The position numbers were made by a program, and so were the translations under genes. A DNA stretch of 64,000 nt from Sulfobacillus benefaciens (GTDB lineage Bacteria; Bacillota; Sulfobacillia; Sulfobacillales; Sulfobacillaceae). The DNA is taken from assembly GCA_003023695.1 (NCBI GenBank), contig PXYW01000009.1, forward strand, positions 1 to 64,000, read 5' to 3'. A model generated the notes under the pieces. The model had not been told where the DNA came from, made no database searches, and worked only from the letters and a program-made list of their open reading frames with translations. Numbering within the stretch: the first letter of the stretch is position 1; every line of letters starts with the position of its first letter. Positions 8,998 through 17,460 of this stretch are shown here, piece by piece.

Positions 8998-9107
8998 CTC
9001 CCTTTGTCTATTATATCTCTTACCTAAAAACGGCGGATGGACAGACGCTTGAAAAGAGCCTTAACCCATGGCACACTGGAAACAGCAAGAGAATAGGAGG
9101 AGGTCCT

Positions 9108-9479
9108 ATGCCAATATCCTCCCAATCCAAAGCCCAGGAAGTACTCGCGATTCTTCGCGCCCATCATGACTTGGGTTCCGAATATGACGAGGAAATGACC
9201 CAACAGATTCTACAACTATTTCCGGACCAACGTCCCACGATGACGCCCGAGGATGTAGTACATTATTTTAAATCGCTGCCATCCAAAGACCGCAAAAAAA
9301 TCTTGAAACAAATTGGTTACCACCGGGAAAAATCCCATCATAGCCATATTACCGGCATACTAGTGCTGTCCATCCCATTGTTGGCCATTGCCGGACACAT
9401 CGATCATTCAATCGGCGTGTTTGCCGTATTGGGTCTTGATGCCCTCGCAGTCATCGCTGATATGGTACGTAATTTCTAA
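9108..9479 (+). CDS. Small membrane protein of unknown function
   Basis: I do not recognise this 123-residue protein. ATG at 9108 has a very strong AGGAGGAGG site 5 nt upstream, supporting translation. The first 75 residues are charged and helical (SEYDEEMTQQILQLFPDQ, HYFKSLPSKDRKKILKQIGY), resembling a small regulatory or docking region. The last 45 are hydrophobic (GILVLSIPLLAIAG, then VFAVLGLDALAVIADMV) and could form a membrane hairpin. It stands between the divergent MBL gene and the convergent L,D-transpeptidase gene, so it is a single-gene unit. Confidence 0.7.
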   Translation: MPISSQSKAQEVLAILRAHHDLGSEYDEEMTQQILQLFPDQRPTMTPEDVVHYFKSLPSKDRKKILKQIGYHREKSHHSHITGILVLSIPLLAIAGHIDHSIGVFAVLGLDALAVIADMVRNF

Positions 9480-9621
9480 GCGCACTAAGTAGGCCGAGGT
9501 CGTGATGAGGCCCTAGGAGGCCGCATGATGACAAGTTCGCCGGAACAGTTATCGTGTAATTTCGCCAATAATACCGAACCGTCGCAATCCTCTAAGATGT
9601 CTTGGGCACAGATTTTGGGGT

Positions 9622-11346
9622 CTAACTTTTACTGCTTGTTGCCGGACTGGAGGCCGATGATGCACCGCCATTTGGGGTCCCGCCAATTTGGGCTGGAGCT
9701 GGCCCCACCCCGGGCGCATTGACCGTCACCAATGTGCCATAATGGACGTCGTGGTAGACAATCGGCGCGATGTTCAAGGGCAATTCTACACAGCCAAGGC
9801 TTTGCGGAAAACCATAGGAAGCTCGCAAAAATCCATGGACTGCATCACTTCCTTCGAAATAATTGATCCAGTAGACCGGATCGGCATATGGGGTACCATT
9901 AGGATTATTTCCCCGCATGATCTGAAAGGTCAACCGCTCATAAATGGGATACGTACCAAGATATGTCGGGGTCACGGGAATACCGGTGTTGGCCTTAGAC
10001 GACAGTGCCAGCTTTCCGTTGATCCACAGTTCCATGGTTTCGGGCAAATTTTCAGTTACCGAAATGTAAGTGTACCCATCAGGACTGACCCGTCCGTCAA
10101 CCCGATCATTAAGCAACGCACTCCACACTGCAGGCCCAGCAATACCGTCAACAGTTAACCCGTTAACGCGTTCGAATTGCATAACCGCCCCTTTAATCAT
10201 CACCGTCATTTGCCCCGGTATCCAAAGAGCCTTGAGGGCCGCAGGCAAGTTTGGGTATTTCCACTGAAACGTGCCCAATGGCGGATTGTAAATTGTCGCT
10301 TCTTGACTTTTGATGGTAGCCGGAGCCGTTGACGGCGTCGCCCGCTGCCAACTAACGGGAAGATACCCTTCCTCTGCCAGTAATTGCTGCAATCGCAATA
10401 CGGATCCCGGAACTGTAGTCCAAGTCAAGTTAAGAGCTTTGGATAAATACGACCCGGTACGGGCTTGAGGCCCACTAGAACCAGAGGGAATGCTTACGGA
10501 TACTAGGGCACCGGGACCAAAACCCATAGAACTCGACGGCGTAAAGGTAAATGTGGTGGCATTGACACGTATCCAAGAGCCAGTGGTCTTGGGACTGACC
10601 ACCCAGTTGCGCACGTGCGACTGATCAATGGGTTGGCTAAACCGAACAGTCAGGGTAGAGGTGGGAGCAATTGGTGTTTGCGGAGTTGCGACAGCACTCA
10701 AGTAAGGCACCGTATTCCAAACCACGGTTTCCCAGCCGCTTAAAGGTTCCCAGATTCTGGCGGCTGCCTGCAAAACCACCTTTCCAGTGGCTCCAGGGCC
10801 TGTTAACGGCATAGGTAGGTTAACCCTTGAGGTTGGTACCGCTAAAACCTCGGTTTTGATATGCCCATGAAATTTATACCGCACTATCGAAACGGAACTC
10901 TGAAACCGAACGACAATATTCGGTTTCAGCAGTCGACTGACTCGATCGCTCTGCAGCGTGGGGATTGGGGGCGTGGACACTACCGTCGTCAACAGCCGAC
11001 GTTCGCCTGGGATCCAGCTTAGGAACGGCAATCCTTGAATATTGGCATTTACGACCCCCGATATATCAGAGGGAACCGCGTTCTTAGGATACCACACACT
11101 CCCTTTATTGATTAAATCAACGGTCTTGTGGTCATAAGTAAATGATGCGCTTGATGCTGTCACACCCCAACCGGATATCGATACCCGGATCAGTCCCCGG
11201 CGGCTGGAGCTCCAATGCACCCTAGGATATGTCAGCCAAATTCCGAATGCCATCAGTATAACCACACAAAGGCCCAGAACCCAGGCCCATGACCTCAAGC
11301 CCACCCAGTGGACCGTGTGATTCATCGTTTCCCGCTTGGCCAACAT
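9622..11346 (-). CDS. L,D-transpeptidase (YkuD) with peptidoglycan-binding domain
   Basis: The 574-residue protein has one N-terminal membrane anchor (about residues 18-36), an extracellular beta-rich region, a peptidoglycan-binding repeat (LRLQQLLAEEGYLP ... NGLTVDGIAGPAVWSALL) and a C-terminal YkuD catalytic domain. The catalytic motif is HGFLRAS followed by SLGCVEL, with Cys as nucleophile. Such enzymes make 3-3 cross-links in peptidoglycan or attach proteins to it. The family usually has Arg or Asn after the Cys-Val/Ile; here Glu is found. An SBP-like Big domain (VRFSQPIDQSHVRNW) lies before the repeat. ATG at 11346 has AAGGA 7 nt upstream. The C-terminus ends in a low-complexity G/A/S tail. 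Confidence 0.88.
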   Translation of the reverse strand: MLAKRETMNHTVHWVGLRSWAWVLGLCVVILMAFGIWLTYPRVHWSSSRRGLIRVSISGWGVTASSASFTYDHKTVDLINKGSVWYPKNAVPSDISGVVNANIQGLPFLSWIPGERRLLTTVVSTPPIPTLQSDRVSRLLKPNIVVRFQSSVSIVRYKFHGHIKTEVLAVPTSRVNLPMPLTGPGATGKVVLQAAARIWEPLSGWETVVWNTVPYLSAVATPQTPIAPTSTLTVRFSQPIDQSHVRNWVVSPKTTGSWIRVNATTFTFTPSSSMGFGPGALVSVSIPSGSSGPQARTGSYLSKALNLTWTTVPGSVLRLQQLLAEEGYLPVSWQRATPSTAPATIKSQEATIYNPPLGTFQWKYPNLPAALKALWIPGQMTVMIKGAVMQFERVNGLTVDGIAGPAVWSALLNDRVDGRVSPDGYTYISVTENLPETMELWINGKLALSSKANTGIPVTPTYLGTYPIYERLTFQIMRGNNPNGTPYADPVYWINYFEGSDAVHGFLRASYGFPQSLGCVELPLNIAPIVYHDVHYGTLVTVNAPGVGPAPAQIGGTPNGGASSASSPATSSKS

Positions 11347-11528
11347 GTTGTGTCCTTCTTTCTAACCATTCCCCACATTCATAACGTCGACATTGATTCA
11401 TTCATCAATAGTTTAGGGCATAGTTCATCATATCACCGTCAGATGAGATAGGGAATCCAAGATTAGGGTCATGAGGCACGGGGGTGTTCAACGAGGTGAC
11501 TAGCCAATAATAACGCAGATGCAACCAA

Positions 11529-12848
11529 TTACTCCGGGCTGCGATATAGCGCATAGCCGTTGCCACCTTTGGCTTTGGCCCGATACATGGCAATGTCGGC
11601 ATGTTTTAAGAGGGTTTCTGGGCTTGCTCCATCATCAGGATAGACGGCTATTCCGATACTGGCGGGGCACCGGAACACTTTGCCGGTAACCGACCATGGT
11701 TGTTGCAAACGCAAAATTACTCGTTGGGCAATCTGGAGGACCTTGTCCATAGACGTTACATGTGGCAAGACAACAATGAACTCGTCTCCACCCATTCGTG
11801 CCACTAAGTCCGGCGTCCGCAAACCGGCCTGCAATCGTTTAGCAACACTTTGCAACAATTGATCCCCAGCACTGTGGCCTAACGTGTCATTAATGTACTT
11901 AAAGCGATCCAAGTCAATAAATAGCACGGCTACCATAACTCCAGTGTCAGATGCCTCAGATAATGCCTGTGTCAAGCGGTCCATCACCAGAGAACGGTTT
12001 GGCAGATTGGTAAGAATATCGTGGTGAGCCATATAGTGCAATTGTAGCTCCATCGTCTTGCGAGGAGTGATGTCCCGGACAATGCCCCGAAAACCTATCG
12101 GATTTCCCATGTCATCGCGCATCAACGACACCGTGGCATCCAAGTATCGTCGGGAACCATCTTTGCGAATGATTTCCCATTCTGCGGAAAAAGGATTACC
12201 TGTACGGTATACCTGATTGAACCTTTCATATAAAGCTTTGGCATTTTGGGGGTCGGTATATTCCCGATCATTAAGTCCGTACATCTCTTCTGCAGGATAT
12301 CCAAGGATTTCCACGAGTGCCGGGTTAAAAAACGTCAAGTTCCCCGCTAAGTCCACCTCGAAATATCCGTCCTTTATTTCCTCAAGAATTGTGCGGTACC
12401 GCTGTTCTCTCCAAGAGGCCACTGGCCTAACCATTACCACCAAAGCGACACCCCGTTTTCCTTCGCTCAGAGGAATCCGATCCACTTCCACATCCAGGAT
12501 GCGGCGATCCGCCAAATCCCATCGCTCGACATTATGGTATTCAGGTTTCCCGGTAGAGATTACTTCCTCATCCTTAACTTCGGGGAAAAACCCTTCGCGG
12601 CCAAAAAATTTCCCAACGTCGCTGCCGTCAATACTGCGATAGGTGCCAGTTAGTAGAAAAGAAGCCGCCGCGTTGGCTTTTACAATACGATGATTGACGT
12701 CAGTGCACCAAACAGCGGTAGGGTTTTCCGGATCAAAGAGACGGCTGCTTAATGCCATACTTAACCGTATTTGGCGCCATAAGTGCCCTTTCGGTCTCCA
12801 ATATGAACGATGCCCTTCCGTGCTGATGTCAGGTCGTTTCCAACTCAT
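11529..12848 (-). CDS. PAS-PAS-GGDEF diguanylate cyclase
   Basis: The 439-residue protein has two PAS-type sensor regions (about 40-140 and 150-265, the second with GYFEVDLAGNLTFFNPALVE and a GIVRDITPRK PAC end) and a C-terminal GGDEF domain. The catalytic site reads MGGDEF, and an RTPD sequence (RxxD inhibitory site) lies exactly five residues before it, so an active, product-inhibited c-di-GMP synthase is expected. No EAL domain is present. ATG at 12848 is preferred over the longer frame because GAGAGGG lies about 8 nt upstream. No transmembrane helix is seen, so it is probably cytosolic. The two PilZ-like genes near 52-53.7 kb are possible effectors. Confidence 0.92.
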   Translation of the reverse strand: MSWKRPDISTEGHRSYWRPKGHLWRQIRLSMALSSRLFDPENPTAVWCTDVNHRIVKANAAASFLLTGTYRSIDGSDVGKFFGREGFFPEVKDEEVISTGKPEYHNVERWDLADRRILDVEVDRIPLSEGKRGVALVVMVRPVASWREQRYRTILEEIKDGYFEVDLAGNLTFFNPALVEILGYPAEEMYGLNDREYTDPQNAKALYERFNQVYRTGNPFSAEWEIIRKDGSRRYLDATVSLMRDDMGNPIGFRGIVRDITPRKTMELQLHYMAHHDILTNLPNRSLVMDRLTQALSEASDTGVMVAVLFIDLDRFKYINDTLGHSAGDQLLQSVAKRLQAGLRTPDLVARMGGDEFIVVLPHVTSMDKVLQIAQRVILRLQQPWSVTGKVFRCPASIGIAVYPDDGASPETLLKHADIAMYRAKAKGGNGYALYRSPE

Positions 12849-13080
12849 CTGGCCGCCCTCTCTCGTATTATGTGAGGCCGCGGTGTGGAAAGCCAATGGT
12901 ACTATCCGTGAAATGTTAATATTAACTGTAACAATTGTCGACCGAAATCTCCATAGCCCATACATATTTCGCAAAGTCTACCGCACCATTGGCCAGAAAA
13001 TAGTAGGATCCCATGCACTTTTTCCCAAGCAAAATGGTGGTTTTTTTTGCAGGATTATTTCATTCTTTAGCGAATTATAG

Positions 13081-13096
13081 TGTGTTGTCCAACACC
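13081..13096 (+). promoter_or_regulatory. Palindrome upstream of the binding-lipoprotein gene
   Basis: GTGTTG-TC-CAACAC forms a short perfect inverted repeat 30 nt before the start codon. It may be an operator or a short leader hairpin; nothing else supports a function. Confidence 0.3.
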
Positions 13097-13125
13097 CTCA
13101 GGATCTCGTAAAAAGGAGCACGATA

Positions 13126-14871
13126 ATGAGAAGACCTATCTTAGCCTTGGTTTCCGTCGCCGCCTTATCTATCGGTTTAGTAGGCTGTGGTGCTCAGCAG
13201 TCTTCAGGAAATGGACCCGCACCTAGTAGTAAACCACAATATGGTGGGACCGCTGTCTATGCCTTGCAAGAACAGACTTCGCCCAATTGGTTTTTCCCAT
13301 TAGTCTCCCTTTCTGCTGATACGGTGATTAATTTCCAAACCGATTTCATGATGTATAAACCTTTGTTGTATTTCAATCAAAATGATCAACTTGATCTGGC
13401 ACATTCCCTTGCCAAATCCGTGACCTGGAACAAGACCGATAACGTGTACACTATTGTACTGAATCCGAAATGGCACTGGTCTAACAATACTCCAGTCACT
13501 GCCCAAGACGTAGTCTTTACCTGGGACATCATGAAAGCTGCCTCGGAACCCAATACCAATTATGCCTGGTCATTTTCCGGAGAAGGTTTTGGCGGCATTC
13601 CGAATATTTGGCAAAGCGTTGTAGCGTCAGGCCCGGATACGGTCGTGGTCACGACCACCGAGCCTCGCAATCCCCAGTGGTTTATTCGCAACGGTCTAGA
13701 CGAAATTATCCCGATTCCCAAATCGGTGTGGGACAAATATCCGAACAATATGAGCCAAGAAATGTCCTTTATCAATTCTGTGGCCAATTCTCCTCTCAAC
13801 CCAGTTTATAGCGTGGTTGACGGCCCGTATAAACTCTCGTCCTATCAAGCGAATAATTACTGGGATTTTGTCCCCAATCCGAATTATGACGGGCACAAAT
13901 CCTATTTGAGTAAAGTCGTTTTTCAGTACGAAACTTCCTCGTCTTCAGAGTTCGCCGCTCTTAAGACCGGCACGGTAAATGTAGGATACCTTGGAGTTTC
14001 CTTTCTTAGCGCCCGCAGTCAATTGACTCATGACCAAATGTCAGTGGCCTACCCCCTAGGTTTTGATTATATGAACATTAATCTAAACCCGGCGGCCCCG
14101 GGCGGCATCGGAACCGCATTCAACACATTGCCAGTACGGCAAGCGCTTCAACTTGGTGTCGACCAAGAAGGCATGATCCAACACATTTTCCACGGTTTCG
14201 GCGTGATCGACGATTCGACCTTGGCTCCGGAACCCAAAACAGCTTTTTGGAACCCCGCGTTAGCGAAACAACCCTATGCCTATAATCCCGCACTGGGCAA
14301 AAAGATCCTGGAAAATGCCGGATGGCATGACGTTAACGGAGTTATGACCAAACACGGTGTAAAGTTGGAGTTTACTTTGTATTATGCCTCCGGCAGCCAA
14401 AGCGGCACGGATATGGTGGAATTGCTAAAACAAGACTGGGCTCAAGAAGGCATTGTTGCCAATTTGGTATCGGAGCCATTTGATACCGTGGTTAGCTACG
14501 GACAAAGCAATGCCAACAAGTGGGCGGTAATCGACTGGGATCAAGGCAATTTGGGCGGTTGGACTTACGGAAATCCTTATCCTAGCGGTGGTGGATTATT
14601 TGGAACCGGCGGCGGCGAAAACTCCGGCGGATACAATAACCAAGAAATGGACACCTTAATCCAGGAAACCTACAAGCCGGGAACAGAGTCTCAGATTCTG
14701 CAGCGACTGTACGCTTATGAAGCCTATGCTGCCCAGCAGCTTCCCGGAGCAATTTTCTTGCCGTGGGAACCTCTCTTTAACGTGCATGCCGACAACATCC
14801 ACGGCGTGACATCGACGTTCAACCCTATCGGTGATGTGATTCACCCCAACTACTGGTGGATATCCAAGTAG
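13126..14871 (+). CDS. ABC transporter substrate-binding lipoprotein (family 5)
   Basis: The 581-residue protein is an extracellular solute-binding lipoprotein of SBP family 5 (oligopeptide, dipeptide or nickel type). It has a signal peptide ending in the lipobox LVGC at residue 21, a YGGTAVYAL start, and the family core QLDLAHSLAKSVTW ... WHWSNNTPVTAQDVVFTW. ATG at 13126 has AAAGGAG 8-9 nt upstream. No permease or ATPase gene is adjacent and a strong terminator follows, so it is an orphan binding protein that must use a transporter encoded elsewhere. The ligand cannot be read from sequence. Confidence 0.92.
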   Translation: MRRPILALVSVAALSIGLVGCGAQQSSGNGPAPSSKPQYGGTAVYALQEQTSPNWFFPLVSLSADTVINFQTDFMMYKPLLYFNQNDQLDLAHSLAKSVTWNKTDNVYTIVLNPKWHWSNNTPVTAQDVVFTWDIMKAASEPNTNYAWSFSGEGFGGIPNIWQSVVASGPDTVVVTTTEPRNPQWFIRNGLDEIIPIPKSVWDKYPNNMSQEMSFINSVANSPLNPVYSVVDGPYKLSSYQANNYWDFVPNPNYDGHKSYLSKVVFQYETSSSSEFAALKTGTVNVGYLGVSFLSARSQLTHDQMSVAYPLGFDYMNINLNPAAPGGIGTAFNTLPVRQALQLGVDQEGMIQHIFHGFGVIDDSTLAPEPKTAFWNPALAKQPYAYNPALGKKILENAGWHDVNGVMTKHGVKLEFTLYYASGSQSGTDMVELLKQDWAQEGIVANLVSEPFDTVVSYGQSNANKWAVIDWDQGNLGGWTYGNPYPSGGGLFGTGGGENSGGYNNQEMDTLIQETYKPGTESQILQRLYAYEAYAAQQLPGAIFLPWEPLFNVHADNIHGVTSTFNPIGDVIHPNYWWISK

Positions 14872-14887
14872 ATTTGACATAATTACC

Positions 14888-14926
14888 GCACGGCCCTTTC
14901 CTATCCAAAGGGCCGTGCTTCATATT
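14888..14926 (+). terminator. Terminator of the binding-lipoprotein gene
   Basis: GCACGGCCCTTT (14888-14899) pairs perfectly with AAAGGGCCGTGC (14907-14918) over a 7-nt loop, followed by TTCATATT, 16 nt past the stop codon. Confidence 0.85.
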
Positions 14927-15168
14927 AAATTGAATGGGGCCTACCACATGAAATTCAATGCCATTCCTGCAGGCATCATGTCTTATGGACAACCAGTACT
15001 CGCCAGTACGGCCGCAATGAATTCCCTTTTGGTGTTTTGTAAGTCTTAAACCACGATATAGAAAACAAACATGCGTAAGACAGGACATTGGCCTTTCTAC
15101 TCGCCATATCACGGCGGTAACATACGGCGCCATCTTTTGGTAGGGCAGCGAAGCTGACGGAAGGACTC

Positions 15169-16557
15169 TTATGTCTTTCCATCTCCTCTAATAGGGTGAC
15201 GGTTCTGGTTAGTCACCGCCACAATGAGAAGAATTGCCCAGAGAATCAGCACACCCGAGAACACCTGGTGTACGGCTTGGGTGAAAGATAAGACCTCTTG
15301 CGTGCTATGAGTTCCTGATGAAAGCTTCCATAATAGCAGTACCAATCCCCCAATCACGCCCGGGCCGAGCGTGTTGCCCAAGGTTCTCCCCAGATTATAT
15401 AGTCCAGTGGCAGAACCCAGTTCGTCTCGGGGTATCTTGGACTGCACACTGTTTAACGTAGCCATGATCACAACGCCAACCCCAATACCCAACAATGTGC
15501 CACCCAGCACTATCCATAGCCAATGGCTATGGCCACCCGCAAACTCATTGAGAGACATTCCCGCAATGATTCCCACCATGCCCGCCTGCACAGTCGAAGA
15601 CAGTCTCATCCGCTCCATGATCGGCGCCGTGGCAAGACTGCCTGCAGCCCATCCAACAGGTAGCGGTAAAATGGCCAGGCCCACATCCACCGGACTAAAC
15701 TGCCATGCGATGTGGAGCCATAAGGGAATGATTAGCACTGCTGCGTATAGTGTTCCGCCGGCAGTCATGGCCAAAAGACTAGGCACCGTAATACGAGGAT
15801 CTTTCAGCCAATTTAGTGGAATGAGTGGGTGTGACGAATGCCGTTCCGTACGCCACCATCCGAGTCCTAGCCCAACGGCCATACCCAGCAAAATCCAGCC
15901 CAGGATACTTCGAGGATCTTGTTGAAATGCAGTGACGGAACTGACACCTGCAGTGAGACCGCCAGCAAGCCACAATGCTCCGGCCCAGTCCACGGTCCCT
16001 TTTGTGGGACGCACCGTGGACGCCAATGGCCCTAATGCAGCAAAAGCCGCGGTGCCAATCAGCACATTAATCACAAAGAGTCCACGCCATGATACCCACT
16101 GAGCCATCATTCCCCCGAGAGTTGGACCTAAAAGGCCCGCAAGTCCCCACATGGCACTAAGGCGTCCCTGCATCCGAATTCTCTCAAGACCTTGATAATA
16201 CTGACCCGTGAGAATAAGTCCGAGCGTCAGAATTCCCCCGGCACCAATGCCTTGAAGAATTCTAGTGGCAATAAACCATCCCATGGATAAGGCGCTAGCA
16301 CTACCAATGGATCCCAGAAGAAAGATCGCAATACTCCCGCGGTATAGACTCTCTGGCGGATATTCACTGGTTAGGTGACCCACCAAAGGCGTAATCACCG
16401 TGGCTGCAATCATAAAACCCGTGAGCATCCAAGGATACCAGGCCAATCCCCCTAGATGCTGAGCAATGCTAGGACCGATGGTGCCCACAACAGTGCTATC
16501 CCAGGCAGCCAGAAAGGTGGCTAGTAATACTGATGAGGCCAAACGCCGAGTGCTCAC
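15169..16557 (-). CDS. MFS drug-efflux transporter (DHA2/EmrB-like)
   Basis: The 462-residue integral membrane protein has about 14 hydrophobic helices and the DHA2 family start (FLAAWDSTVVGTIGPSIA with motif D1, then RILQGIGAGGILTLG as the motif-C-like region). Such pumps export lipophilic compounds by proton antiport. The GTG start overlaps the TetR stop codon by four bases (GTGA), so it is translationally coupled to the regulator. A tandem palindrome upstream of tetR probably controls both. The substrate is unknown. Confidence 0.9.
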   Translation of the reverse strand: MSTRRLASSVLLATFLAAWDSTVVGTIGPSIAQHLGGLAWYPWMLTGFMIAATVITPLVGHLTSEYPPESLYRGSIAIFLLGSIGSASALSMGWFIATRILQGIGAGGILTLGLILTGQYYQGLERIRMQGRLSAMWGLAGLLGPTLGGMMAQWVSWRGLFVINVLIGTAAFAALGPLASTVRPTKGTVDWAGALWLAGGLTAGVSSVTAFQQDPRSILGWILLGMAVGLGLGWWRTERHSSHPLIPLNWLKDPRITVPSLLAMTAGGTLYAAVLIIPLWLHIAWQFSPVDVGLAILPLPVGWAAGSLATAPIMERMRLSSTVQAGMVGIIAGMSLNEFAGGHSHWLWIVLGGTLLGIGVGVVIMATLNSVQSKIPRDELGSATGLYNLGRTLGNTLGPGVIGGLVLLLWKLSSGTHSTQEVLSFTQAVHQVFSGVLILWAILLIVAVTNQNRHPIRGDGKT

Positions 16558-17156
16558 AATCGCGCCTCCTCAGGGCGAGGCCTGACCCCATCCAACGCTA
16601 AGCGCATGGGTAGAGCAATAGCAGAGCCGAGACGTTGACCACGGCGGAACCCCCAAATCAAAGCAATGAAATACGTCGATAGAAGGTGGTCAACGATCTG
16701 AGAAACCGACAGGTCGTGCCTTAAATCGCCAGAAGATTGCGCTTCGGCCACCAACGGTCCAAATAACTGCTGCAAAGCTGTCGGCCGACCATCGTCCCAT
16801 GGCTGGCCGAGTAACTCGGCTTGAATAATATACGGCACAAGACCCAGGTCTTGCTCCACAGCCTCCGTCAATGCCTGCGTAGCCTGTTGCAAGCCGCTGA
16901 GAGGCGCCAGCTGCATCCACTGCGGTAAAGACGGCAGCAGTTCAGCGGTAAGGTGGTCAACATACAGAGTAAAAATTGCATCCTTCGTAGGAAAGTGTAC
17001 AAAGAACGATCCTTTGGACACGCCGGCGGCCTGTACAATTTGATCAACGGAAGTAGCTTCTACCCCTTGGGTACGGAACAGGTGCAGGGCCGCGTCAAAA
17101 ATTTTGCGGTGAGTCTCCCTCTTTTGCCTGGTACGCGTTGCAGACATCAATGACAT
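16554..17156 (-). CDS. TetR-family transcriptional regulator
   Basis: The 200-residue protein has an N-terminal HTH of the TetR type (RKIFDAALHLFRTQGVEATS, then IVQAAGVSKGSFFVHFPTKD) and a divergent helical ligand-binding domain. It precedes and overlaps the MFS pump gene by four bases, the usual layout of a local efflux repressor. An ATG at 17156 and another three codons in are both possible starts; AGGAGGG lies just before the first. A 35-bp double palindrome 27 nt upstream is the likely operator, giving autoregulation that is relieved by a pump substrate. Confidence 0.92.
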   Translation of the reverse strand: MSLMSATRTRQKRETHRKIFDAALHLFRTQGVEATSVDQIVQAAGVSKGSFFVHFPTKDAIFTLYVDHLTAELLPSLPQWMQLAPLSGLQQATQALTEAVEQDLGLVPYIIQAELLGQPWDDGRPTALQQLFGPLVAEAQSSGDLRHDLSVSQIVDHLLSTYFIALIWGFRRGQRLGSAIALPMRLALDGVRPRPEEARL

Positions 17157-17182
17157 CCCTCCTTTAATTTTTATTATAGAAA

Positions 17183-17217
17183 ATTAATGACTATAGTCAA
17201 TGACTGTAGTCATTAAT
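17183..17217. promoter_or_regulatory. Tandem palindromic operator for tetR-MFS operon
   Basis: Two palindromes, TGACTATAGTCA (17188-17199) and TGACTGTAGTCA (17201-17212), lie one base apart inside a larger inverted repeat (ATTAATGACT ... AGTCATTAAT) centred on 17200. The site lies just upstream of tetR and fits cooperative binding of two TetR dimers. Confidence 0.7.
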
Positions 17218-17460
17218 AAGATAGCTAGCACTTTAGCGTAGAGTCGTTCTTGGGAGACGAAATGTAATTCGCTCGCATCGGGGACTATAACAATTGGCCT
17301 GGGGCCAATCCAATTGATTGTCATGCAATGTTGATGCAGCAAGAGCCGGTTGTCATACGCGGTAACTCAAAGCGGGCACAATGTGTTCCTTAGTCTTCAC
17401 AAGCAAAATAATGGCAGCCATCGTGAGTCAAACCCACGGCAACAGGCATAGCCATAACAC
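17218..17460. other. Intergenic region, nothing recognised
   Basis: No gene, RNA or convincing hairpin is seen. It separates the divergent tetR gene from the 3' end of the ECF transporter operon. Confidence 0.4.

Noticed and set aside
9525-9722. A 65-codon plus-strand frame with an AGGAGG site before ATGATG
   Set aside because: Its second half is antisense to the conserved end of the L,D-transpeptidase gene, composition is not protein-like, and no family match is apparent. The ribosome-like site alone is not enough.
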